From an uncultured Peptostreptococcus sp. (lineage in GTDB: Bacteria > Bacillota > Clostridia > Peptostreptococcales > Peptostreptococcaceae), in NCBI GenBank assembly GCA_900759325.1, contig CAAEUW010000052.1:1-11265 (forward strand): a stretch of 11,265 bases of DNA, written 5' to 3'. Made by a program: the position numbers and the translations under genes. Positions 1 to 6,628 of the stretch are shown piece after piece. Under the pieces are notes generated by a model. It was given only the letters and a program-made list of their open reading frames with translations, ran no database searches and was not told the origin of the DNA. The stretch's first letter is position 1. Every line of letters begins with the position of its first letter.

Positions 1-156
1 ACTGAAGAGGTAATGAGTCTGCTTAGGTCTACTGTAAAAGACCTAAACCAGACCCTACTTATGATAACTCATGATGAAAATATAGCAAGGCAGGCGGATA
101 GGCTTATTACTATAAGTGATGGAAAAATAATAAGTGATGAAAAAAATTGTAAATAG
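1..156 (+). CDS. ABC transporter ATP-binding protein, C-terminal end (partial)
   Basis: The window opens inside this gene; only the last 51 codons and a TAG stop are present. The visible part holds the H-loop (LMITHDENIA, with the switch histidine that contacts the ATP gamma-phosphate). It is followed by the ADRLITISDGKI segment, which typically ends the nucleotide-binding domain of the LolD/MacB/FtsE-like ABC family. This ATPase would energise an inner-membrane permease, probably encoded upstream outside the window because no permease follows. The Walker A, Walker B and signature motifs lie off the edge, so substrate and subfamily cannot be decided. The family assignment is by motif recognition; the MacB-like placement is inference from the ADR-I-DG pattern. 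Confidence 0.85.
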   Translation, partial: TEEVMSLLRSTVKDLNQTLLMITHDENIARQADRLITISDGKIISDEKNCK

Positions 157-212
157 TATTTATATTTCAGTGCTGTAAATAATAACAATATATACAAGCT
201 TAAATATGATTT

Positions 213-243
213 TTGAGCAAAGAAAAAGAGAAAATACTATAAT
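213..243 (+). promoter_or_regulatory. Possible promoter upstream of the CWB2 remnant
   Basis: A TTGAGC box (213-218) and a perfect TATAAT (238-243) are separated by 19 bases, longer than the preferred 17. A transcript would start near 250, run through the cell-wall-binding remnant and stop at the terminator at 428-463, giving an RNA of about 210 nt. It may be the surviving promoter of the decayed gene or may drive a short RNA. In such AT-rich DNA the boxes could also be chance. Confidence 0.35.
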
Positions 244-275
244 GAGACATATTGGTCTATCAAAAAAGAGTATGA

Positions 276-395
276 TATTATGTATATCAAGGAGAGTATA
301 TAAAGGCCAATACCAATATAAAGAACATCATCATTGTAGGTGGTGAAAGGTCTATATCAAGCTCTGTAGAAGATGAGCTAAAAACACTTAGATAG
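276..395 (+). pseudogene. Remnant of a CWB2 (cell wall binding repeat 2) protein
   Basis: Reading in frame from 276 to the TAG at 393-395 gives about 39 residues, including NIKNIIIVGGERSISSSVE. The pattern hydrophobic-GGE-x-S-I-S-x-S-V-x-x-E-L is the hallmark end of a CWB2 repeat, which in clostridia anchors S-layer and surface proteins non-covalently to the wall. The frame is closed by TGA at 273-275 and has no ATG, GTG or TTG start, and the rest of the repeat is not visible in any frame nearby. I therefore read it as the tail of a decayed or internally deleted surface-protein gene. An AAGGAG (289-294) sits at correct spacing before an in-frame ATA (300-302), so translation from a non-standard or mutated start cannot be excluded. 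Confidence 0.55.
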
Positions 396-422
396 ATAAA
401 ATAGAAGATAAACATTGATATT

Positions 423-464
423 AAAAAAGCCTTGGTTAAGAAAAATTCTAACTAAGGCTTTTTA
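423..464. terminator. Bidirectional rho-independent terminator
   Basis: An 11-bp stem (AGCCTTGGTTA at 428-438 against TAACTAAGGCT at 449-459, with one G-U pair) is flanked by an A-run on the left and a T-run on the right. It can therefore end transcription from both sides. It lies between the plus-strand remnant and the minus-strand rsmG gene, whose stop codon is about 30 bases away, and is the natural end of the mnmE-mnmG-rsmG operon. Confidence 0.85.
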
Positions 465-492
465 ATATAATATATTCACATAAATCCACAAT

Positions 493-1221
493 CTAAAGTG
501 GATTTTTAGAAGGCTTACCGGCTTTTCTTGGATACTTAGCCGGAGAAGGCTCTTTCTTTTTGAATACCAGTATATTATGCTTTAATTCCTGGTCTGGTAG
601 GCTGACATCTATCCTTTCAACCAACTTAACACCAAGTATCTTCATGGCATTTTTAGCATCTTCTAATTCTGCATCTACACCAGGTCCCTTTAGGCATATA
701 AAGAAACCACCGACCTTTACATAAGGGACACATAGCTCTAGGAGGATGGGTAGACTGGCTACTGCCCTCGCTGTTGCTATATCGTATTTTTCCCTATGGT
801 CTGACTTCTGGGCCATATCTTCAGCCCTGCCATGGACATAGTCTATACCATCTAGGCTTAGTTCCTGACCAACTGCCTTTAGGAAGTTGATTCTCTTGTT
901 AAGAGAGTCTAGTAGGGTCAACTTGATATTTGGATTACAGATTTTAAATGGCAGGCCTGGAAAACCAGCCCCTGTACCAACGTCTATAACTGATAGGCCA
1001 TCACCAATATAGCCATTTTTAAATATGGCAACAGAGTCCAAAAAATGCTTGATATATACTTCTCTTTGCTCTGTGATGCCTGTTAGGTTCATATGCTGGT
1101 TGTATTCTACTAGGACCTGTCTATATTTTTCAAACCTATCTATCATTAGGTCATCTACCTGGATTGAAAAATCAGCCAGTCCTTTTTTTAGTAATTCTAT
1201 ATTTTCAATGTTTTGATTCAT
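493..1221 (-). CDS. rsmG: 16S rRNA (guanine-527-N7)-methyltransferase RsmG
   Basis: RsmG (GidB) methylates N7 of G527 in the 530 loop of 16S rRNA using S-adenosylmethionine; its loss gives low-level streptomycin resistance in several bacteria. The 242-residue length fits the Gram-positive form (B. subtilis about 239). Visible landmarks are NLT at residues 45-47, KHFLDS at 58-63, the SAM-binding loop DVGTGAGFPGLP at about 80-91, DSLNKR at 105-110, GRAED at 131-135 and ARAVASL at 151-157. The conserved basic tail KYPRKAGKPSKNPL (229-242) closes the protein. The ATG is preceded by GGAGG at 5-base spacing. It is the last gene of the mnmE-mnmG-rsmG operon and lies 80 bases after mnmG. Nothing is missing or truncated. 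Confidence 0.97.
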   Translation of the reverse strand: MNQNIENIELLKKGLADFSIQVDDLMIDRFEKYRQVLVEYNQHMNLTGITEQREVYIKHFLDSVAIFKNGYIGDGLSVIDVGTGAGFPGLPFKICNPNIKLTLLDSLNKRINFLKAVGQELSLDGIDYVHGRAEDMAQKSDHREKYDIATARAVASLPILLELCVPYVKVGGFFICLKGPGVDAELEDAKNAMKILGVKLVERIDVSLPDQELKHNILVFKKKEPSPAKYPRKAGKPSKNPL

Positions 1222-1252
1222 TTAAGCCTCCAAGTCTTCAAATTAATCAAAT

Positions 1253-1305
1253 AAAGACATTTTGTCTTTTACTGGCTAGTAGGCATATAATGAAAGGCCT
1301 ACTAG
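1253..1305 (-). other. Two inverted repeats in the mnmG-rsmG spacer
   Basis: Two hairpin-forming repeats fill the 80-base gap. The first is CTAGTAGGC (1276-1284) with GCCTACTAG (1297-1305), a perfect 9-bp stem that overlaps the mnmG stop codon. The second is AAAGACA (1253-1259) with TGTCTTT (1263-1269), a 7-bp stem with a 3-base loop. On the minus strand neither is followed by a proper T-run, so they are not convincing terminators. They may protect or process the mRNA, or weakly reduce read-through to rsmG. Confidence 0.45.
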
Positions 1306-3194
1306 TAGTTTCCTATTTTTTTTCTTCTTGCCTGCTCTAGGTAGATTAGTAGGACAGATATATCAGCAGGTGATACACCAGATATTCTAGATGCCTGACC
1401 GATTGATGTAGGCTTGATGGCATTTAGTTTTTGTCTTGCCTCTATTCTTAGACCTTCTATTTCGTCATAGTCTAAGTCTGGGCTTAGTTTTTTCTTTTCT
1501 AGCTTTCTAAACTGGTCAATCTGCTTCATCTGTTTGCTGATATAGCCCTCGTATTTTATCATTATTACAGCCTGGTCTTTGACTTCATCGGATAGGTTCT
1601 TGTCTGACCCCTTACCAACCTCTTCAAGTAGGCTGTAGTTTACTTCCGGCCTCTTTAGAAACTCGTATAGGGACAAGCCATTGTTTAGGCCAACTACACC
1701 CCTTTCCTCCAGGATATGGTTGATTTCCTTAGGGGTTATCCTATCATTTTTTAGTCTCTCTATTTCTTCCTCAACATCGGCCTTTTTCTTTAGGAACCTG
1801 TCGTATCTTTCTTGGCTTACAAGGCCTATATCATAGCCCTTTTGAGTCAGTCTCATATCGGCATTGTCCTGTCTGAGGTATAGCCTATATTCAGCCCTTG
1901 ATGTCATCATCCTGTAAGGCTCATTAGTTCCCTTTGTTACTAGGTCATCTATTAGGACGCCTATGTAACCATCAGACCTATCAAGTATAAGGGCTTCCTG
2001 GCCCCTTATTTTTAGGACGGCGTTAATTCCTGCTATTAGACCTTGGGCTGCAGCTTCTTCGTAGCCTGATGTGCCATTGAACTGGCCTGCTGAGAATAGA
2101 TTTTCCAAGCCCTTTATTTCTAGGTTCTGCTTTAGCTGGGTTGGATTTATACAGTCATATTCTATGGCATAGGCAGGTCTCATCAATTTGGCATTTTCTA
2201 GGCCCTTGATAGACTGGTACATCCTTACCTGCATATCTAGGGGGAAGCTAGTTGATACACCCTGTATGTACATTTCCTTTGTGTCTAAGCCCTCTGGCTC
2301 TATAAATAGCTGGTGGGTTTCCTTGTCGTTGAACTTTACTATCTTATCCTCTATAGAAGGACAGTACCTAGGTCCTGTACCCTCGATATTTCCACTATAC
2401 ATGGCAGACTTTGTAATATTATCCTCTATTAGTTTCTTTGTTTCAGGAGTAGTCCTAGTAAGGTAGCAAATAATCTGGTCCCTTTCTATATTTTCATTCA
2501 TAAAGGAAAATGGCACTACTTTTTCATCTCCTGCTTGGGGCTCCATGGCTGAAAAGTCTATACTGTCCCTGTGGACCCTGGCTGGCGTACCAGTCTTAAA
2601 TCTTCTCATGTCTAGACCAAGCCCTCTTAGGCTATTGGTTAGCTTTTTAGCATAGCCAAGACCGTTTGGACCCTCCTTGAAGGTATCATGGCCTATAAAT
2701 ATTGTTGACTCTAGGTAGACTCCTGTGGCAAGTATGGTTGCCTTGGACCTATATTGGCATCCCAGTCTGGTTCCTACACCAGTGACCCTATTTCCTTCAT
2801 GGAGGATTTCCTCTACCTCATCCATAATTAGGTCTAGGTTCTCTTGGTTTTCAATAGTTTCCTTCATTACCCTATGGTAGAGGTTTTTATCTGTCTGGGC
2901 CCTTAGGGAGTGGACTGCCGGTCCCTTGGCCGTATTTAATATTCTCGACTGTATGTATGTAGCATCGATATTTAGACCCATTTGGCCACCAAGGGCGTCG
3001 ACCTCCTTGACTAGCTGGCCCTTACCAGTTCCTCCTATTGAGGGGTTACAGGCTAGGGCGGCTACTGCATCCAGGGACAGGGTAATCATTAGGGTCTTCA
3101 TACCCATTCTTGCACTGGCCAAGGCGGCTTCACATCCAGCATGGCCGGCACCTACGACTATAATGTCGTAGCTTCCCGCTTCAAATCTTTCCAT
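1302..3194 (-). CDS. mnmG: tRNA uridine-34 5-carboxymethylaminomethyl modification enzyme MnmG (GidA)
   Basis: MnmG is the FAD- and NADH-dependent partner of MnmE. Together they install the (carboxymethyl)aminomethyl group on wobble U34 of tRNAs reading split codon boxes, using methylene-tetrahydrofolate and glycine or ammonium. At 630 residues it has standard length (E. coli 629). The FAD-binding loop VVGAGHAGCEA is at about 13-23. CNPSIGGTGKG at 49-59 carries the conserved N-terminal cysteine C49, and GTGPRYCPSIEDK at 272-284 carries C278, matching the catalytically important E. coli Cys277 region. GTSGYEEAAAQG (374-385) and TSRAEYRLYLR (431-441) are also family signatures. The start MERFEAGSYD has an AAAGGA site 9 bases upstream. 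It lies 29 bases after mnmE in the same direction, so co-transcription is likely and fits their heterotetrameric complex. Confidence 0.98.
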   Translation of the reverse strand: MERFEAGSYDIIVVGAGHAGCEAALASARMGMKTLMITLSLDAVAALACNPSIGGTGKGQLVKEVDALGGQMGLNIDATYIQSRILNTAKGPAVHSLRAQTDKNLYHRVMKETIENQENLDLIMDEVEEILHEGNRVTGVGTRLGCQYRSKATILATGVYLESTIFIGHDTFKEGPNGLGYAKKLTNSLRGLGLDMRRFKTGTPARVHRDSIDFSAMEPQAGDEKVVPFSFMNENIERDQIICYLTRTTPETKKLIEDNITKSAMYSGNIEGTGPRYCPSIEDKIVKFNDKETHQLFIEPEGLDTKEMYIQGVSTSFPLDMQVRMYQSIKGLENAKLMRPAYAIEYDCINPTQLKQNLEIKGLENLFSAGQFNGTSGYEEAAAQGLIAGINAVLKIRGQEALILDRSDGYIGVLIDDLVTKGTNEPYRMMTSRAEYRLYLRQDNADMRLTQKGYDIGLVSQERYDRFLKKKADVEEEIERLKNDRITPKEINHILEERGVVGLNNGLSLYEFLKRPEVNYSLLEEVGKGSDKNLSDEVKDQAVIMIKYEGYISKQMKQIDQFRKLEKKKLSPDLDYDEIEGLRIEARQKLNAIKPTSIGQASRISGVSPADISVLLIYLEQARRKKIGNY

Positions 3195-3223
3195 ATACTA
3201 TTTAATCCTTTCAAAATTTCTTT

Positions 3224-4603
3224 TTACTTGCCTATACAGAAGTTGCTAAATATGGTGTCTAGCAGGTCTTCCTCTATTGTATCTCCGTTAATACATCCCA
3301 GGCTATCCCAGGCATCCTTTAGGTCTACTTCGATAAAGTCATAAGGTAGCCTATCATTTAATGAATTGATAGCATCACCTATTGATACCATGGACTTGTA
3401 GATAGCATCCCTGTGCCTTGAATTTGTAATCATCAGGTCTGATGAATCGCTGATTTTACCCTCAAATACTAGGTCTTCTATCCGATCATGGATCAGGTCA
3501 ATGCCATGGCCCTTTAGGGCTGATATATTTATTATATTTTCTGGGTCTACATATGACTTAAGGCCCTCTATATCCATATTGCAGTCCAGGTCAGTCTTGT
3601 TTAAAATTACTAGGGACTTGGTCTGGTCTATATTTTCTAGAATTTGGATGTCCTCCTGGTCTATGGGTCTGGATGAGTCTAGGACTACGAGGGCTAGGTC
3701 TGCAAGCTTCATATGTTCTCTTGATTTTTCTACACCGATTTTTTCTACCAGGTCATCTGTGGCCCTGATACCGGCAGTGTCGACTATCTTTAGGGGTATG
3801 CCCTTTATATTGACAAACTCCTCTATTACATCTCTAGTTGTACCAGGTATGTCTGTTACTATTGCCCTATCTTCCCCCAGTATTAGGTTCATCAGGGATG
3901 ACTTACCTACATTTGGCTTGCCAAGGATGGCAGTCTTCAGGCCCTCTCTCAAAATTTTACCTGTATCTGCTGTCTTGTAGAGCTTTTTTACCTGGTCATT
4001 TACCTCTGTGGTCTGGTCAACCAGTTCCTTGTATGTTATAAACTCTATGTCTTCTTCAGGATAGTCTATAGCTACTTCTAGCTGGGCTAAAAGGGCTGTT
4101 ATCTGGTCTCTTAGGCCTCTTATCTTCTTTGACAGGGCCCCCTCTAGCTGGGACTGGGCCATATTATGAGACTCCTCAGTCTTGGCATTTATTATATCTA
4201 TGACAGCCTCTGCCTGAGACAGGTCTATTCTTCCGTTTAAGAAGGCCCTCTTGGTAAATTCTCCAGCCTGGGCTGGTCTGGCACCGGATTTTAGGACTAG
4301 CTCCAGTATTTTTCTGACTGATATAAAGCCACCGTGGCAGTTGATTTCTATTACATCTTCGGCTGTATAGGAGTTTGGCCCCTTCATGTAGGCTAGGAGT
4401 ACTTCATCTATAATTGTATCGCCATCTAGTATGTTTCCATAGATTAGGGTCCTGATAGGGTAGTCTAGGATTTCCCCCTTATGGAAGGGCGAGAATATCT
4501 TATTTGCAATCTTTAGTGAATCAGGACCACTTATCCTGATAATACCAATACCACCTTGTCCGGGGGCAGTGGCTATGGCTGCAATTGTATCATCAATAAA
4601 CAT
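3224..4603 (-). CDS. mnmE: tRNA modification GTPase MnmE (TrmE)
   Basis: MnmE is a dimeric, potassium-activated GTPase that binds formyl/methylene-tetrahydrofolate and works with MnmG on tRNA wobble U34. The 459 residues match the family. The N-terminal folate-binding domain starts with TIAAIATAPGQGGIGIIR (6-23). The helical domain is interrupted by the G domain: P-loop GKPNVGKS at 228-235, DIPGTTRD at 251-258, DTAG at 275-278, NKTD at 335-338 and SALKG at 361-365. The C-terminal CIGK (456-459) supplies the conserved catalytic cysteine. The ATG follows AGGAGG at about 5 bases. It is the first gene of the operon; the usual upstream neighbours rpmH, rnpA, yidC and jag are absent and a divergent tRNA gene lies there instead. 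Confidence 0.98.
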   Translation of the reverse strand: MFIDDTIAAIATAPGQGGIGIIRISGPDSLKIANKIFSPFHKGEILDYPIRTLIYGNILDGDTIIDEVLLAYMKGPNSYTAEDVIEINCHGGFISVRKILELVLKSGARPAQAGEFTKRAFLNGRIDLSQAEAVIDIINAKTEESHNMAQSQLEGALSKKIRGLRDQITALLAQLEVAIDYPEEDIEFITYKELVDQTTEVNDQVKKLYKTADTGKILREGLKTAILGKPNVGKSSLMNLILGEDRAIVTDIPGTTRDVIEEFVNIKGIPLKIVDTAGIRATDDLVEKIGVEKSREHMKLADLALVVLDSSRPIDQEDIQILENIDQTKSLVILNKTDLDCNMDIEGLKSYVDPENIINISALKGHGIDLIHDRIEDLVFEGKISDSSDLMITNSRHRDAIYKSMVSIGDAINSLNDRLPYDFIEVDLKDAWDSLGCINGDTIEEDLLDTIFSNFCIGK

Positions 4604-4642
4604 GCTAACCTCCTATGTTTAATAATTTTTGCATAATATATT

Positions 4643-4648
4643 ATTATA
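4643..4648 (-). promoter_or_regulatory. -10 box for the mnmE operon
   Basis: On the minus strand a perfect TATAAT lies 40 bases before the mnmE ATG, leaving room for a short leader with the AGGAGG site. No good TTGACA-like -35 is visible at the right distance, so either the promoter is weak or another AT-rich hexamer in the same block is used. Confidence 0.45.
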
Positions 4649-4704
4649 TCATATAATGACTGGAGATAGCGGGTTTGGGTGGAAAATTTGTTGGACGATT
4701 TTGT

Positions 4705-4733
4705 TTGTATGATTTAAAAATTTATGGTATAAT
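4705..4733 (+). promoter_or_regulatory. Promoter of the tRNA-Arg gene
   Basis: TTGTAT (4705-4710) and TATAAT (4728-4733) are spaced by exactly 17 bases, a near-consensus housekeeping sigma-factor promoter. Transcription would start near 4740, about 12 bases before the mature 5' end of the tRNA. It is divergent from the mnmE operon. Confidence 0.75.
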
Positions 4734-4751
4734 CTTATGGTATGATAATTT

Positions 4752-4825
4752 GCGCCCATAGCTCAACTGGATAGAGTTCTTGACTACGAATCAAGCGGTT
4801 GTGGGTTCGAGTCCCGCTGGGCGCA
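4752..4825 (+). tRNA. tRNA-Arg (anticodon ACG)
   Basis: The sequence folds as a full cloverleaf: acceptor GCGCCCA (4752-4758) with TGGGCGC (4818-4824), D stem GCTC/GAGT, anticodon stem CTTGA/TCAAG around the loop CTACGAA, and T arm GTGGG-TTCGAGT-CCCGC. The discriminator base is A. The anticodon ACG decodes CGN arginine codons after A34-to-inosine editing, normally by TadA. The 3' CCA is not encoded and must be added by CCA nucleotidyltransferase. It has its own promoter and terminator and is a single-gene unit. Confidence 0.97.
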
Positions 4826-4831
4826 CTTAGG

Positions 4832-4860
4832 CATGGTAGATTTTCTCTACCATGTTTTTT
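4832..4860 (+). terminator. Rho-independent terminator after tRNA-Arg
   Basis: A perfect 9-bp stem, CATGGTAGA (4832-4840) with TCTACCATG (4846-4854), has a 5-base loop and is followed by six T residues. It begins 7 bases after the tRNA 3' end. Confidence 0.92.
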
Positions 4861-4940
4861 ATTACAGTAGTTGTAGACCTGCTATAAAAATAAGAAAAAA
4901 TAAGTTTTTTGTGATATCCTAAGTATATGGAGGTGGTAGT

Positions 4941-6257
4941 ATGTTGATATTTATCACACTAGTTGCAATAATAGTGGTAGCTTTTTTTGTCCTATCTAGG
5001 GGCAAGAAGTCACCAAATAAGTCAAATAATAAATTAAATACAAGTCTTATAGACGATAACAATATAAAGATAGTCCATGTAACAGACATTCACTACCTTG
5101 CACCAAGTCTTAGTGACTATGGAAGGAGCTTTGTTGATACTATAGAAAAAAGTGATGGAAAGATGATGAGGTATATAGACCAGATTATGGATGCCTTTAT
5201 CCTAGAGATGGTAAGAACCAAGCCAGACCTAGTCATTGTCAGTGGAGATATGACCTATAACGGGGAAAAAGAGAGCCATATAGGTCTTGCCAACAAATTT
5301 AAAATCCTAAAGGACAAGGGGATTAAGGTCCTAGTCTTACCCGGCAACCATGACCTTGAAAATGAAAGGGCCCTTGCCTTTGAGGCTGATACTACCAGAC
5401 CAGTGGATACAGTTAGCCTTCAAGAATTTGAGGAAATATACAGCGACTATGGCTATGGTAAGGATGATCCTAATGTAGTTTCAAGAGATAAGAAGTCCCT
5501 CAACTATGTCTACCAGCTAGGCAACAAGTGTCATTTACTCATGGTTGAAACTTCTACCAAGGGAAATGACCAGACAATATCTAAGCCCAGTTATAGGTGG
5601 ATAGAGAGGTGCCTAAAAAATGCCAAGGATATGAATATGAGGGTCATAGGTGTCAGCCACCAAAATATACTTGCCCACAACAAGCTTTTTATAGCCGGCT
5701 ATAAGATTACAAATAGCTCAAGGCTAGTAGACCTATACAACAAGTATAATGTGAGGATAAACCTTAGTGGTCATATGCACATCCAGCATATGGCAGAGCA
5801 CAAGAGGGTCCACGATATAGCCCTGGCCTGCCTGGGTCTTTATCCAAACCTATATGGGGTCCTAGATATGGACCTGAGGAATAATATGACCTACCATACA
5901 GAAAGCCTTGATGTTGCCTATTGGATGAAAAAGTATAAGCACCAGGACCAAGCTCTTTTGGACTTTGAAAATACATGTAGGGAGTATTTTGTCAGGTGTA
6001 CAAAGCTACAGACGAAAAAGCAGTTGGACAAGCTAGATCTTAGTAAGGAAGATAAGGAAATGATGATGGACTTTATGGTAGATACCAATATCCATTATTT
6101 TTCAGGTAGCCTTGACAAGAGGCCAGATCTTTGTCTTGATAATCCGGCCTACAAGTTGTGGATGGACCGTTGTGAGAGGACCTTTACTGGGTCTTATTTG
6201 AACAGCATATATACTGATACTATAGGTGACCATAACATGTTGGAAATCTTCCAGTAG
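4941..6257 (+). CDS. Membrane-anchored calcineurin-like metallophosphoesterase
   Basis: The 438-residue protein starts with an uncleaved-looking signal anchor (hydrophobic residues 2-19 followed by RGKK), then a polar linker and a metallophosphoesterase domain. The domain carries all the metal-binding motifs in order: DIH (49-51), GDMTYNG (102-108), GNHD (135-138), H240 in VSHQN, and GHMH (277-280). These should bind two metal ions and hydrolyse a phosphomono- or diester. Because the catalytic part follows an anchor with few positive charges before it, it probably works outside the membrane. About 150 residues after the last motif are charged, helical-looking and unassigned. The ATG has GGAGG 7 bases upstream. 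It is flanked by terminators on both sides, so it is probably transcribed alone; a weak extended -10 (TGATATCCT, 4912-4920) is the only promoter hint. The substrate is unknown. Confidence 0.88.
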   Translation: MLIFITLVAIIVVAFFVLSRGKKSPNKSNNKLNTSLIDDNNIKIVHVTDIHYLAPSLSDYGRSFVDTIEKSDGKMMRYIDQIMDAFILEMVRTKPDLVIVSGDMTYNGEKESHIGLANKFKILKDKGIKVLVLPGNHDLENERALAFEADTTRPVDTVSLQEFEEIYSDYGYGKDDPNVVSRDKKSLNYVYQLGNKCHLLMVETSTKGNDQTISKPSYRWIERCLKNAKDMNMRVIGVSHQNILAHNKLFIAGYKITNSSRLVDLYNKYNVRINLSGHMHIQHMAEHKRVHDIALACLGLYPNLYGVLDMDLRNNMTYHTESLDVAYWMKKYKHQDQALLDFENTCREYFVRCTKLQTKKQLDKLDLSKEDKEMMMDFMVDTNIHYFSGSLDKRPDLCLDNPAYKLWMDRCERTFTGSYLNSIYTDTIGDHNMLEIFQ

Positions 6258-6312
6258 GATGGGTACAAAAAGTAGGATAAGTAGAATAATTAAAAAAAAT
6301 ATAAAAAATATC

Positions 6313-6343
6313 AATTCGGTTGCATATACAACCGAATTTTTTT
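6313..6343 (+). terminator. Rho-independent terminator after the metallophosphoesterase gene
   Basis: A perfect 10-bp stem, AATTCGGTTG (6313-6322) with CAACCGAATT (6329-6338), has a CATATA loop and runs directly into a T-tract. The A-run before it may also let it act on the opposite strand, but no minus-strand gene ends here. Confidence 0.92.
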
Positions 6344-6431
6344 ATGGAATGATTTATTATATGTATATAGCAAGGAGCTAGATAATAAAAAAATCAAAAT
6401 AAATAATATATAAGAAAAGGAGAATAAGATT

Positions 6432-6617
6432 ATGATAACAAGAGACACTATAATAGGAAACGTATTAAAGGAAAATGAAGGAGCATATGAAATACTAACA
6501 AGTTTTGGTATGCACTGTCTAGGTTGCCCATCATCACAGATGGAATCACTTGAGGATGCATGTATGGTACACGGCCTAAATGTAGAGGATGTACTAGCTA
6601 AGCTAAACAGCAAGTAG
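6432..6617 (+). CDS. DUF1858-type hybrid-cluster-protein-associated redox disulfide protein
   Basis: This 61-residue protein contains HCLGCPSSQMESLEDAC (residues 28-44), the signature of the small DUF1858-related family described as hybrid cluster protein-associated redox disulfide domain. The CxxC pair (C29, C32) is the expected redox-active disulfide or metal/thiol site, and C44 is a third conserved cysteine. Its biochemical role is not established; members often occur near nitrosative- or oxidative-stress genes, and a related N-terminal module is fused to hemerythrin in ScdA-type iron-sulfur-repair proteins. The ATG follows AAAGGAG. It is the first gene of a three-gene cassette: its TAG lies 11 bases before the next ATG and is part of that gene's GGAGG site. 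Upstream, 6344-6431 is very AT-rich; a weak TTTATG/TATATA pair (6341-6346, 6364-6369) is a poor promoter candidate. Confidence 0.87.
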   Translation: MITRDTIIGNVLKENEGAYEILTSFGMHCLGCPSSQMESLEDACMVHGLNVEDVLAKLNSK

Positions 6618-6628
6618 GAGGTAGAAAT

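Noticed and set aside
242..346. Short plus-strand reading frame of 34 codons starting MRHIGLSKKS
   Set aside because: Its ATG overlaps the TATAAT box, it has no ribosome binding site and no recognisable sequence, and the CWB2-like fragment is in a different frame.
3501..3980. Plus-strand frame of 159 codons inside mnmE
   Set aside because: It is antisense to the GTPase domain of mnmE; Ser/Arg/Ile-rich composition is typical of a shadow of a biased codon pattern.
6311..6613. Minus-strand frame of 100 codons opposite the DUF1858-type gene
   Set aside because: It runs through a terminator and lies antisense to a clear coding gene with its own ribosome binding site; low-complexity composition marks it as a shadow frame.
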